44,497 nucleotides of DNA. It comes from Pseudomonadota bacterium. GTDB lineage: Bacteria > Desulfobacterota > Desulfobulbia > Desulfobulbales > SURF-16. The DNA lies in assembly GCA_018816555.1 (NCBI GenBank), contig JAHIVT010000069.1:1-44497 (forward strand), given 5' to 3'. The notes under the pieces are model-generated. The model searched no databases and was not told where the DNA came from. It saw only the letters and a program-made list of their open reading frames with translations. The position numbers and the translations under genes were made by a program. Below are positions 1 to 8,537 of the stretch, one piece after another (positions within the stretch are counted from its first letter, which is position 1; each line of letters opens with the position of its first letter).

Positions 1-291
1 GCGCTGGCGCAAGGTCTCGGGAGAGGGGACTGCTTTTATGCCAAGGGATTGCTGGAAATACTTGTCCTCTTTCATGTCGGAAACGGCTTCGAAATCGCTT
101 TTGCCAAGGGAAAGAAGCCCGAGATAACTGCGAATGACATCGGTATTGGCAATGTCCTTGGTGTCGGGTATCGCCTTTTTCAGCCTGGCGTTCAAGCTGG
201 TGTAGCGATTGATACATAGCCCGACCAAGGCCAGGCCAGAATGAGAGGTATAAAATTCGTCCGAGGAGCGCTCAATAATAAATCGTTTCAT
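1..291 (-). CDS. IS1380-family transposase, N-terminal part (runs off the left edge)
   Basis: The reverse strand reads 97 codons from an ATG at 289-291 to the window edge without a stop. The product begins MKRFIIERSSDEFYTSHSG and continues with a segment ending SLNARLKK, which I recognise as the N-terminus of IS1380-type (DDE group 1) transposases; these have a rather constant opening of this kind. AGGTG lies 5 bases before the ATG and fits a ribosome site. The catalytic DDE residues would lie outside the window. The family call rests on memory of the N-terminal pattern, not a search. It sits at the left end of the element described at 1-412. Confidence 0.7.
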   Translation of the reverse strand, partial: MKRFIIERSSDEFYTSHSGLALVGLCINRYTSLNARLKKAIPDTKDIANTDVIRSYLGLLSLGKSDFEAVSDMKEDKYFQQSLGIKAVPSPETLRQR

Positions 292-412
292 TTTTTCACC
301 TGCTGAGTGATGTTTTTCGACAGACGAATATTGCAATATTTTTTGTTAAATTTCAACATGTTATTTAAAAATATAGACGTTTTTTTTACTGCAAAAATTT
401 CACAGATTCAGG
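1..412 (-). mobile_element. IS1380-family element, one end (partial)
   Basis: The block holds the transposase start and about 120 bp of AT-rich non-coding DNA leading to a probable terminal inverted repeat. On the minus strand this end begins CCTGAATCTGTGAAA at position 412; IS1380-family ends commonly start with CCT. A perfect 14-bp palindrome (AATATTGCAATATT) lies at about 329-342. The junction at 412/413 is where the neighbouring IS481 transposase reading frame stops being homologous. TATA at 413-416 could be one copy of a 4-bp target duplication, but the other end is not in the window. Confidence 0.55.
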
Positions 413-1344
413 TATAATACTCAAGCCATTCATCCAGATCTGTCTGGAGTGTTTCGATATCCTTGTAAATTTTCTTGCGAAAGGTTACCTGATAAAATTC
501 CTGCAAGACAGTTTTATGGAACCGCTCGCAAATTCCATTTGTTTGCGGCGATCGTGCTTTTGTCTTGGTATGATCGATGTCATTGACTGCCAGGTAAAGT
601 TGGTAGTCATGGGTTTCCTGCTTCCCACAATACTCAGTTCCTCGATCCGTCAAAATACGCAGCAATGGCAGATTCTGCGCCTCAAAAAACGGCAGAACAC
701 GATCATTGAGTAGATCAGGCCGTAATCGGTGTTTTCGTCTTGTAAAGCTTGACAAAAGCCACCTTGGCGTATTTATCGACGAATGTCTGCTGATAGATCC
801 GCCCCACACCTTTCAACGTCCCCACGTAGAATGTATCTTGAGATCCAAGATACCCAGGATGGGTTGTTTCTATTTCACCAGAGGCCTCGTCGTCATTTTG
901 TTTACGTTCAAGGGCCTGAATCTGACTCTCGGTAAGGATCAGGTTTTCCCGTGCCATTTTCTCTTCCAGGGCCCGGAGTCGGTCCTTAAAACAGGCCAGC
1001 TTGTGGCGGAGCCAGACACTGCGAACCCCGCTCGGCGAAATGAAGACCCCTTTCTTTCTCAATTCATTGCTGGCACGAGCCTGGCCATGGGCTGGGAATT
1101 CAATCGCATATTTAATGACCGCCGTTTCGGTGTGTTCGTCTACCCGATTTTTCAGATTTGGAATGCGACGATTTTGGTCGATCAGAGCTTCAATTCCGCC
1201 CTCTTCCACGGCATCCTTATACCGGTAAAAAGTATCTCGGGACATTCCCATAATCTTGCAGGCCCGAGAGACATTTCCCAATTCCTCTGCTAAATTTAAA
1301 AGTCCAAGCTTGTGTTTAATAATTCTTTCGTTACCATGTAACAT
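413..1344 (-). pseudogene. IS481-family transposase, frameshifted and 3'-truncated
   Basis: Starting at the ATG 1342-1344 (GGAGG eight bases upstream), the product opens MLHGNERIIKHKLGLLNLAE with a helix-turn-helix, then a DDE integrase core. The frame stops at about 715 after KTKTPITA. In the next frame the protein resumes with DLLNDRVLPFFEAQNLP, the catalytic segment LTDRGTEYCGK and the PQTNGICERFHKT helix containing the final Glu. The break near 718 is a +1 or -2 indel. The last residues EWLEYYT run into the IS1380 end, which supplies the stop at 408-410; the family's usual tail after EWLEYYN is missing. Two lesions make activity very unlikely, although programmed frameshifting cannot be excluded from sequence alone. 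Confidence 0.8.
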
Positions 1345-1430
1345 GAGGGTTACCTCCAAAGTTTTTAATGGTTTTAGGTTCGCACCTCCATCAAAACCGG
1401 TAACCCTCACTCTTTCAAGAGCACAATGTC
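413..1430 (-). mobile_element. IS481-type element, truncated by the neighbouring IS
   Basis: The segment carries an IS481/integrase-core transposase frame (413-1344) whose C-terminal end is missing because the IS1380-like end begins at 412. The upstream limit is not certain: non-coding sequence continues past the start codon to about 1425-1445, where an end would be expected, but I could not identify a matching inverted repeat because the other end is gone. The remnant is flanked on its right by the sulfotransferase-FkbM gene. Confidence 0.5.
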
Positions 1431-1526
1431 AGATTAAGTCTGAACTATCCCAGTTAAACTACTGTTTTCAGATTTCCCTGTTTTTCTCAGGACATGTTAA
1501 CTTATTAAAAACTGATGAAAACAAAA

Positions 1527-3197
1527 TCATTTGCCAGGCAAAATGGCAAACAGACGTTTAACTATCTTTCTAACAACATTACCGGATTGCGCTGAATCAA
1601 TTTTCTCTTTCAGAGAAAGATTTTCTTTTCGGAGATTTTCGACTTGCCTAGCAAGGTCTAATACCTGAGCATTTATTCCGAGCATTCCTTTGTATGAATC
1701 AGAACAGATATCAACAGCAAGTTGAAACCGATCAAATGGCCCGATCGGAATACTGAAATAATTCAGTAGATGTTTATCTTCCTTGCGGATGTAATAACGA
1801 TTCTGCCCATCATAATAGGCTAAAAGATAATCAGCATCGATGAGTATCGGTTCCCATTGCTGCCATGCTGCTATATTTTCAGGATTATTGAAATCAACCT
1901 GTGCAAATGGCTTTGTCGACTCGATCAAAATAACAACGGGCCGATACCTGCTAAAATCTGCGCCCATGAGAACTTTCTCTTCCCAACCCTCCACATCAAT
2001 CTTAAGAAAATCTATCCTGCCCTTGACATATTGCTGACAAACCTGAGCGAGCGTCATAATTTCAACATTGTAACTTTTAGGCTCACTTTCCCCAAATTTT
2101 CCTGCAACAAAGTCAGCTTCAGACCTGTCAAAACTTGAACATTCCATGAACTCTGTTTCATACAGAGTGGCCCTTCCAATTTCGGCACCAAGGCCAACCT
2201 GGAGATTTATGTCACGCGGGCGTTCCTTGCGGAGTCGCTCACAAACTGAGGGAATTGGCTCAATATTGATCCCGTTCCAGCCTCGTTGATAGAAATGTTT
2301 TGTAACCGAAAAAAAAGAAGGGTCGGCAGCACCGACATCGATATAAAAACCTTTTTTTTGCCTTTTGAAGACCCGTTCCAGCAATACATCCTCAAAATTC
2401 TGTGAATAGGAAATCATTATTCCCTGTTTGCCATCAGTATCAAGTAAATCGGCGTACCCTTCCTCGACCATATAATCGTTTGCCAGTTGCTCGACCTCTG
2501 CCACTTGCTGTTTTGTCAACCTCTGACGGTACCTTCCTATCGCCCCGGAAGCAATATGATTATGATGCAGTAGGGTCTCTGGATCATATTGCAACTCACC
2601 ATACTTCGTAATTGAAGCAGCGTTTTTCTTTTTCTTCCCTGCGGCAATATCCTGTTGCATACGAGCAATTCGGCGCCTGGCCGAATCCAAAGATAATTCC
2701 TCACTGATGTGATGAATCTGCTCAGCGGTGATAGGAGACCCTATGAATTCAGCAATCCGGAATAGTTGTTTCTCTGGTTCCTCTAAAATCCTGTCATAAC
2801 GGATATGCATGACATACGGTAACTGTTTCCACTCCCGATGCTCTTCCAGTATTTCCTCGATATTTCCATTCTTCCGCAGTTCTTCGTATTCAACACCCTG
2901 AAAATCCATTATGGACACCGCCACATCACGAATGTCCCGGTGACTGCGTATTGCCAGGGCTTTTCCCTCATTGAGAAGATTGCGGGCCTCAGCACAAGGG
3001 TGGTGAAATTTTAATACTATTGGCCCAATATCAGGGTGATGGTTGCGAAGATATGCATTTAATTTATCGTTTTCCCCAACAAAACCAACTGATTTCCCCT
3101 TGCCTGAAACAAGTATTATCCTCCGAAGCGCATCGTAGACCCATGTCGAACCGGATCGAGGCATTCCTGCTGCAAAAATCCAATGATAATCTTTCAT
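1527..3197 (-). CDS. Sulfotransferase / FkbM methyltransferase fusion protein
   Basis: From the ATG at 3195-3197 the product is about 556 residues. Residues 1-240 form a PAPS-dependent sulfotransferase: AAGMPRSGSTWVYDAL is the 5'-phosphosulfate loop and RSHRDIRDVAVS the 3'-phosphate-binding segment. From about residue 260 a FkbM-type SAM methyltransferase follows: SQNFEDVLLERV, the SAM loop FYIDVGAADP and DFLKIDVEGWEEKVL. The last 50 residues are a predicted coiled coil with a basic end. An alternative TTG start at 3245 adds 16 residues, but ATG puts the first strand right at the N-terminus as usual; neither start has a clear ribosome site. The neighbours (two more sulfotransferases and a Wzm/Wzt exporter) suggest sulfation and O-methylation of a surface glycan. 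The glycan target is inference. Confidence 0.85.
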   Translation of the reverse strand: MKDYHWIFAAGMPRSGSTWVYDALRRIILVSGKGKSVGFVGENDKLNAYLRNHHPDIGPIVLKFHHPCAEARNLLNEGKALAIRSHRDIRDVAVSIMDFQGVEYEELRKNGNIEEILEEHREWKQLPYVMHIRYDRILEEPEKQLFRIAEFIGSPITAEQIHHISEELSLDSARRRIARMQQDIAAGKKKKNAASITKYGELQYDPETLLHHNHIASGAIGRYRQRLTKQQVAEVEQLANDYMVEEGYADLLDTDGKQGIMISYSQNFEDVLLERVFKRQKKGFYIDVGAADPSFFSVTKHFYQRGWNGINIEPIPSVCERLRKERPRDINLQVGLGAEIGRATLYETEFMECSSFDRSEADFVAGKFGESEPKSYNVEIMTLAQVCQQYVKGRIDFLKIDVEGWEEKVLMGADFSRYRPVVILIESTKPFAQVDFNNPENIAAWQQWEPILIDADYLLAYYDGQNRYYIRKEDKHLLNYFSIPIGPFDRFQLAVDICSDSYKGMLGINAQVLDLARQVENLRKENLSLKEKIDSAQSGNVVRKIVKRLFAILPGK

Positions 3198-3234
3198 AAA
3201 AAAACGATTCCGATGAAACGACAAAGTGGAAATC

Positions 3235-4111
3235 TCAGAGTCCAATCAAGGAAAAATCTACATCTGGATACAACGAAGTGAAAAAACGGCACTTATCCAT
3301 CTGTTGTTTCGATAAATACTCCTGCCCTCTACCGGTTCGACCTTTATTATATAATATTTTGTCTCTGGCCTTATCTTCCAAATCGAAAACAACCTGCTGT
3401 ATCCTGTCATTACCAACTTCACGATAATCGTAATACAATAAAATACAATAAAATTTTTTGAATACCAGCAATTTTATCCGCCATAACCTGTTCAAACGAC
3501 AGCCAATTTATTTCAAACTCAGACTCTGCCAATTTCCATGAAACATAAAATGAAATAAACCAAGGGACAGCTACGGCAATCAAATAATCAACTTTTTTGT
3601 CAAAAGGAAGTCTAAAAAATTCTTTACTGATAGTTCCGCATTGCCTGGGCCACTGCAATTCAGGTCTCAAATAGTCAACAGAACTGACAATAACATCAAA
3701 AATATTTCTAACCAATATACTCGGACGAATATGAAACTGCTTGAACAAATCAATGTTCGGGCGAGTGGCCAGCATATGGCGTTTCTCTATGCCTGACACT
3801 TGGAAATTATCCAGGAGATAGGGGTAATACAGTTGTTGCGTTTCATGGTGCGCAACGAGCTTAATTCTCTCCTGATGCAAACATTGCATGAGAGCATGAA
3901 GCAAAAATGTAGATCCGCTCTTTGGGTAACAGGCAATAAATATTTTTTTCCCAGACACATGAGCTAACTGTTCCTTTTCGTACAAGGAGATCAGTTGCGA
4001 CAATTTATAATTTTGTAAATTTTTCATGACACAGGAATCAAAATTTTCATTCGCTTTCATTTCCTGGCCTAGGCTATTGACTCTTTTTTTCTGAAATATA
4101 CCCCGAATCAT
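3235..4111 (-). pseudogene. Sulfotransferase broken by a 10-bp tandem duplication
   Basis: The frame from ATG 4109-4111 (GGAG nine bases upstream) gives a sulfotransferase with the PAPS loop IACYPKSGSTFLLHAL and the segment RPSILVRNIFDVIVSSVDYL. It runs out of frame at about 3450 after AGIQKILLY. The missing C-terminal part is present in another frame down to 3235: YDYREVGNDRIQQVVFDLED, then the family's closing motif NKGRTGRGQEYLS and YPDVDFSLIGL. A perfect 10-bp tandem repeat at 3435-3454 causes the break. Deleting one unit restores a continuous product of about 288 residues. The end lies close to the start of the fusion gene downstream. Function, if the frame is restored, would be sulfation of a glycan or lipid. 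Confidence 0.85.
3435..3454. repeat. 10-bp perfect tandem duplication (ACAATAAAAT x2)
   Basis: ACAATAAAAT occurs at 3435-3444 and again at 3445-3454 on the plus strand. On the coding (minus) strand this is ATTTTATTGT twice. Removing one unit joins QKILLY to YDYREVG and repairs the sulfotransferase frame exactly. Confidence 0.95.
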
Positions 4112-4238
4112 ATATACGGACTCCGTGACACCGATTGAGAGTAAAATTAAGGTTCACTCATGTTGCCCAAAATTCCAGAATCATAGGGCTGTAAAAGTCA
4201 ATGCTATGACTTCAACATTAAGGATCAATTACTTCCGA

Positions 4239-5015
4239 TTAAACGTCGAGACTCTTTGTTACTGCAGAAGTCAGCCCCAGCCCAACCTCATGAGATTCAA
4301 AGCTCTGCACAACGGAATTCACATCACCCAGCATTTTCACCCGTCCATTATCCAACCAGAGAGCCTGATTACAAAATTGCTTTATACGTTGCAAATTGTG
4401 ACTGACTAAAATTAATGCCACACCTTCAGCAAGTAGATCATGAAGTCTTCTCAAACACTTTTCCTGAAAACGAGCATCACCGACAGACAAGGTTTCATCA
4501 ATCAGTAAGATATCTGGTTTCAAATGAACATAAACAGAAAAAGCTAAACGCATAATCATTCCTGATGAATACGTCCAGACCGGTTCATCAACCTTATTTT
4601 CCAACTCACTGAAATCAATTATAGCAGCAAGCTGCCCGGAAACAAGACCCCGTTGAAAACCATGCAGGGCAGCAAGATAATAGATGTTCTCCCGACCGGA
4701 AAGATTCGGGTTTATTCCTCCTTTCAGTTGCAGCATGGGACACATAATCCCTTTAACACAGATTTTCCCGGAATTGCTTTCAATAATTCCAGCAATACAT
4801 TTCAGCAGAGTAGACTTTCCGACGCCACTATCACCGATTAAAGCAATAGCCTGGCCTTGTCGCAGTTCAAAAGAAATCCCTGACAAGATTTCGCGCTCAA
4901 CTCCATGACGTCTGCTGAACGGAGATATCCAGTCAAGCAAACGGTAGGCAGCATGCGTGTATGACCAGTATTTTTTTGTTAAACCATCAACAGAGACAAC
5001 AACTTCAGAGTTCAT
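4239..5015 (-). CDS. wzt: Polysaccharide ABC exporter, ATP-binding subunit (Wzt/KpsT/TagH type)
   Basis: The 258-residue protein has Walker A at about residue 60 (GDSGVGKST), a signature loop reading YSSGM in place of LSGGQ, which is typical of Wzt/TagH exporters, and Walker B with catalytic Glu (DILLIDETLSVGD), followed by the H-loop LVSHN. The insert before Walker A (WISPFSRRHGVEREIL) also matches this subfamily. At 258 residues it lacks the C-terminal carbohydrate-binding domain found in O9a-type Wzt proteins, so substrate recognition may not require a terminal modification. Its start overlaps the stop of the permease by ATGA (5012-5015), implying coupled translation. It would energise export of an undecaprenyl-linked glycan across the inner membrane. 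Confidence 0.9.
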   Translation of the reverse strand: MNSEVVVSVDGLTKKYWSYTHAAYRLLDWISPFSRRHGVEREILSGISFELRQGQAIALIGDSGVGKSTLLKCIAGIIESNSGKICVKGIMCPMLQLKGGINPNLSGRENIYYLAALHGFQRGLVSGQLAAIIDFSELENKVDEPVWTYSSGMIMRLAFSVYVHLKPDILLIDETLSVGDARFQEKCLRRLHDLLAEGVALILVSHNLQRIKQFCNQALWLDNGRVKMLGDVNSVVQSFESHEVGLGLTSAVTKSLDV

Positions 5016-5842
5016 AAATTATCACGACACTCCGATTCTATGCGGCTGAAAAAACAAATCGAAACAAAAGTTGGTATTACTGCAAGAAGAAATAAAATAA
5101 GCCATGCCTTGCCATTCAACCAGTGGCCGTAGTACACAGCCTCATGATATGAAGAAATAAAATGAGACATGGGGTTGAACGCCATAATCAGGCGGTATTT
5201 CTCTGGTATAATCTCTAATGGATAAATTACAGGTGTTACCCACATCCAGAATCGCACAACCGCCTTAACAAGCTGTAAAGTATCCCGAAAAAAAATATTA
5301 ATCGCAGCCAAAGGGAAAACAAGAGCCATAACAAAAATCTGCTGCAGAACCATGACAGGAATTACTTGCACCATGGTAAATGGTATATTTTTGCCAGTGA
5401 CTGTAAACAAAGCCACAAAAACCGCATAACCCACAAACAGGTCAATCAAACGGATGACAATATCTCTCCATATAAAAAGACAACTAGGCAAAGATGTTTT
5501 TTGAAGAATATTGGCATGTGCAACTAGAGTATTTGTCCCGCGTTGAAGTGTCTCCGCAAAAACAAGCCAAGGAATCAATCCGCTGCAAAGATAAAAGGCA
5601 AATCCTAGCCCCCCCCCTGCTTTCATTGCGAATCGAAACTGCATGATATAGCCGAAAGCGATAACGTAAAGTGAGACCTGCACTAGAGGTGAAAGGATAT
5701 GCCACATGAAACCTAAAGCGGACCGTGAATGGCGGCTACGCAACTCATGCAGGGAAAGCTCTACAAGCAGCTTTCGATAATTCCATGCAAGCGATAGGGA
5801 CTGAACCACACTGGTGAAACAGTTTTTCCCAAGAAAAAACAC
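5012..5842 (-). CDS. wzm: Polysaccharide ABC exporter, permease (Wzm/KpsM type)
   Basis: This 276-residue ABC-2 type permease has about six hydrophobic segments. The N-terminal part LVELSLHELRSRHSRSALG precedes the first membrane helix, and NPMSHFISSYHEAVYYG lies before the last one, as in Wzm/TagG proteins. The start chosen is GTG at 5840-5842; AAGGAG stands about ten bases upstream but lies in a hairpin (5853-5872). It forms a two-gene transporter with the ATPase by a 4-bp overlap. Together with the flanking sulfotransferases it probably exports an O-antigen or capsule-like polymer; the exact substrate cannot be read from the sequence. Confidence 0.9.
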   Translation of the reverse strand: MFFLGKNCFTSVVQSLSLAWNYRKLLVELSLHELRSRHSRSALGFMWHILSPLVQVSLYVIAFGYIMQFRFAMKAGGGLGFAFYLCSGLIPWLVFAETLQRGTNTLVAHANILQKTSLPSCLFIWRDIVIRLIDLFVGYAVFVALFTVTGKNIPFTMVQVIPVMVLQQIFVMALVFPLAAINIFFRDTLQLVKAVVRFWMWVTPVIYPLEIIPEKYRLIMAFNPMSHFISSYHEAVYYGHWLNGKAWLILFLLAVIPTFVSICFFSRIESECRDNL

Positions 5843-5852
5843 CTAAATTAGA

Positions 5853-5872
5853 CTCCTTAATTTAATTAGGAG
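5853..5872 (-). promoter_or_regulatory. Hairpin covering the wzm ribosome-binding site
   Basis: On the minus strand CTCCTAAT, a three-base loop and ATTAAGGAG pair over eight base pairs with one bulge. AAGGAG in the 3' arm is the only good Shine-Dalgarno candidate for the GTG start at 5842. If folded, the stem would hide the ribosome site. No experimental family is recognised. Confidence 0.4.
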
Positions 5873-5961
5873 AGCAGGACGGTATTTGCTCAAAGTTGAC
5901 AGACAGAACAGATTAGGGAAACTGATTACATCAGCTATAGGTAACTTGCCTGTTAAGAAAA

Positions 5962-6750
5962 TCAGCAAGGTTCATAACCAAGAACTTCAACCAGATCCCC
6001 GGTTAGTTCTTTGAAAGAAGCATGAACTTTGGGGGTAAATTCATCTTTCCATCCTCCAGCTACGCCACGACGGTAATGATGTTTTTTATCTTCTTGATTC
6101 TGTATTCGCCCCCCTGAAAGACGTTTAAAAGAATAATTGTCCAGCAAGCGTTTAAGATCCGCTTCGCTCATCATGATACCAAGGAACTCAAAAAACCGAG
6201 CCATGGTTTCTTCATGGAGTGGCCCGAAAAGATCTTCAAAACGAAAAACCTTTACATCAGTATCATCAATTTTTTCTCGAGACCATGATCGAAGCCCGTC
6301 GTATATGCCTCCAGGACGGAGAAGTGTATTTATCGAATGAATCAAACCATCTTCTTGGGGAAGTTTGTTCAAAATACTTCTTATGTCGTTCTCCCCTTTG
6401 CGTTCTAATGGATGCGAATATCTCAGGCTGTAATACCAGGAAACAGCAATATCACGCGGATCTCTCATCACAAAAAAACATCGATAAGGATAAGGCTTCG
6501 GGATATGTTTAAAGCAGGGATATGTCATGTACAAACAAACAACCGCTCTATTTTCAGGGAAAGGTTCATCAAAAAAACGTTCGTTATATGGCCGAGGATC
6601 TCTCGGGGGTGTGCGAAGCGAAATATAATGGTATGTTCTCATGCCGGTATAATGCTGAACTATTTTATCATCCAGCACATGCCGAAACCACTGACTTGCT
6701 GACTTATGCGTACAACAATGGAAGAGTTGCCGGTATGCAAACTTTCTCAT
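5962..6750 (-). CDS. Sulfotransferase-domain protein
   Basis: The 262-residue product looks like an intact PAPS-dependent sulfotransferase. HCCTHKSASQWFRHVL replaces the usual PKSGTTW loop at residues 11-26, FFVMRDPRDIAVSWYYSLRY (about 92-111) is the 3'-phosphate site, and YRRGVAGGWKDEFT near the C-terminus is the conserved closing motif. The ATG at 6748-6750 has GAGG seven bases upstream. It lies about 120 bp upstream of the exporter on the same strand and is probably cotranscribed with it. The altered first loop (KSASQW) occurs in a subset of bacterial sulfotransferases; activity is likely but the acceptor is unknown. Confidence 0.8.
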   Translation of the reverse strand: MRKFAYRQLFHCCTHKSASQWFRHVLDDKIVQHYTGMRTYHYISLRTPPRDPRPYNERFFDEPFPENRAVVCLYMTYPCFKHIPKPYPYRCFFVMRDPRDIAVSWYYSLRYSHPLERKGENDIRSILNKLPQEDGLIHSINTLLRPGGIYDGLRSWSREKIDDTDVKVFRFEDLFGPLHEETMARFFEFLGIMMSEADLKRLLDNYSFKRLSGGRIQNQEDKKHHYRRGVAGGWKDEFTPKVHASFKELTGDLVEVLGYEPC

Positions 6751-7070
6751 TTTTACCCTCGGTCAGTCTATACCAGGCGTCACATATCACCAATCATTTA
6801 AACGCGTATCGATGCTATATGGCTGACATTTTTATTCAATGACTCCAGACTTTGCCATGCAAAACTTTAGACTCACAGAGCAAAACCATCATCATATATT
6901 ATGGGATTAATTCATTATAGAATTTCAGAAAAATTTCTATACCACCTGTACCTTTTTGAAGCAAGGCATAACTGAGATTCTTTTAACACTAAGAGAAATC
7001 ACTACCCCCCCAAGGTTATTACATACCTGATCAATTTCACTAACCGTTTCCATTTTTATTCCTCAAAAGT
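6751..7070. other. Gene-free spacer between the glycan and metabolic blocks
   Basis: I see no coding sequence in these 320 bp. They are AT-rich and mark the change from the AT-rich sulfotransferase block to the GC-richer metabolic block. A 7-bp stem (TATAGAA/TTCTATA) spans 6916-6941 and could be a weak transcription stop, without a clear T-run. A promoter for the sulfotransferase operon is expected in the left part, but no convincing -35/-10 pair stands out. Confidence 0.5.
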
Positions 7071-8537
7071 TCACGGCAAATCAGAACACGGATCACAGGC
7101 CGACCCCTTGAGCTGAAAAAAGAGCTTCAGCCCTTTTTTCACCGTATCGGAAAAGATCTTGGGAGAAAAGTAGCTGCCGGCAACTCTTTTATTGATCTCT
7201 GCCAGGGTTGGATAGGGATGGACAGCACCAGCCAGGGTGCTGAGTTTGGTTTTGCCGTTTAAAATCGCCACCCACTCACTGATCAACTCGCCGGCATGGG
7301 GGCCGCAGATCTGCACGCCGATGGGTTTTTCCTTGTCATCCAGGATCATCTTGATCCTGCCGACCTGCTCACCTTCGGCCAGGCTGCGGTCGTTGGCTGC
7401 AAATTCCTCGCTCCACACCTGGTAATCGATTCCGGCCTTGGCGGCGGCCTTCTCATTCATGCCGATGGAGGCAAGTTCGGGATCGGCATAGGTGCACCAG
7501 GGCATCCAGGTGTAATCAGCCTTGCGGGGCAGATGAAAGATGGCGTTGCTGACGACAATGCCGCCCTCATAACCCGCCGCATGGGTAAACTGGAAGCTGC
7601 CGTTAATGTCACCCGGCGCATAGATATGTTTGTGATTGGTTCGTAGACGGTTATCAACGGCAATGCCACGCTTATCAAAGTTAATGCCAATTTCGGCTAA
7701 ACCCAGCCCATCCACATTGGCGGATCGGCCCAGGGCCACCAGCAGGGTATCAACTTTAAGGAGCACTTCCCTGCCATCGGCATCGGTGAGCTTTACCTCT
7801 TTTGCCGTACCCAGATCGCGGGTACCGAGCACCTTGGCGTTGAGATAAAATTCCACCCCCTCTCCTGCCATGACCTGCATGACCAGATCCGCCATGTCCT
7901 TGTCTTCCTTGCTGAGGATCTGGCCGCTGCGCTGAATGACAAAAACTTTGGTGCCCAAACGGTTGAAGGCCTGGGCCATTTCAATGGCAATGGGGCCGGC
8001 GCCGAAAACCGCCATGGATGAAGGAAGTTTGTCGAGGTAAAAAATTTCTTTGTTAGTCAAAAAAGGCGTTGCTTCAAGTCCAGGGATGGGCGCCGGAGCA
8101 GGGGAAGAGCCGGTGGCAATGACCCATGATTTGGCAGAATAGGTTCTACCGTTAAGCGAGATGGAATATTCGTCGATAAAACATGGTGAACCGAACTCCA
8201 CCTTTGCGCCTAGTTTACAAAAACGTTCCACAGAATCGTGCTGCTGGATGGTGGAAATGACCGATTTGATCCTGTCCCGCACCCGGGCAAAATCAACCGG
8301 AGGCACCGTTATGTCCGGCAGGCCGTAGTGCGCTGCCATTTTCATAGTCTGATAGACATGGGCCGAATGAATGAGGGTTTTGCTCGGCACACAGCCATAG
8401 TGAAGACAATCGCCGCCCAGCTCCGGCTCTTTTTCAACCAGCAACGTTTTCGCGCCGAGCTGCGCCGCTCCGGCGGTGACAGTCAGTCCCGCCGCGCCGC
8501 CGCCGATGACCCCGAGATCAAAATCAAATTTTGTCAT
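7071..8537 (-). CDS. FAD-dependent NAD(P)-disulfide oxidoreductase (MerA/lipoamide dehydrogenase-like)
   Basis: The 488-residue flavoprotein has the N-terminal FAD site DLGVIGGGAAGLTVTAGA, the redox-active disulfide GGDCLHYGCVPSKTL, an NAD(P) site FGAGPIAIEMAQAF, the second FAD segment IYAPGDINGSFQFTHAA and the C-terminal His-Glu motif HPYPTLAEIN. It lacks the extra N-terminal heavy-metal domain and the C-terminal CC pair of mercuric reductase, so its substrate is unknown. The ATG at 8535-8537 has AGGTGGG upstream and is preferred over the GTG at 8546. It overlaps the end of the TVP38 gene by 14 bp. Pairing of this flavoprotein type with a TVP38/TMEM64 protein recurs in bacteria, suggesting a membrane-linked redox role. 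Confidence 0.85.
   Translation of the reverse strand: MTKFDFDLGVIGGGAAGLTVTAGAAQLGAKTLLVEKEPELGGDCLHYGCVPSKTLIHSAHVYQTMKMAAHYGLPDITVPPVDFARVRDRIKSVISTIQQHDSVERFCKLGAKVEFGSPCFIDEYSISLNGRTYSAKSWVIATGSSPAPAPIPGLEATPFLTNKEIFYLDKLPSSMAVFGAGPIAIEMAQAFNRLGTKVFVIQRSGQILSKEDKDMADLVMQVMAGEGVEFYLNAKVLGTRDLGTAKEVKLTDADGREVLLKVDTLLVALGRSANVDGLGLAEIGINFDKRGIAVDNRLRTNHKHIYAPGDINGSFQFTHAAGYEGGIVVSNAIFHLPRKADYTWMPWCTYADPELASIGMNEKAAAKAGIDYQVWSEEFAANDRSLAEGEQVGRIKMILDDKEKPIGVQICGPHAGELISEWVAILNGKTKLSTLAGAVHPYPTLAEINKRVAGSYFSPKIFSDTVKKGLKLFFQLKGSACDPCSDLP

Noticed and set aside
7071-8537. Calling the flavoprotein a mercuric reductase
   Set aside because: It lacks the heavy-metal-binding N-terminal domain and the C-terminal cysteine pair, and no mer genes are nearby.
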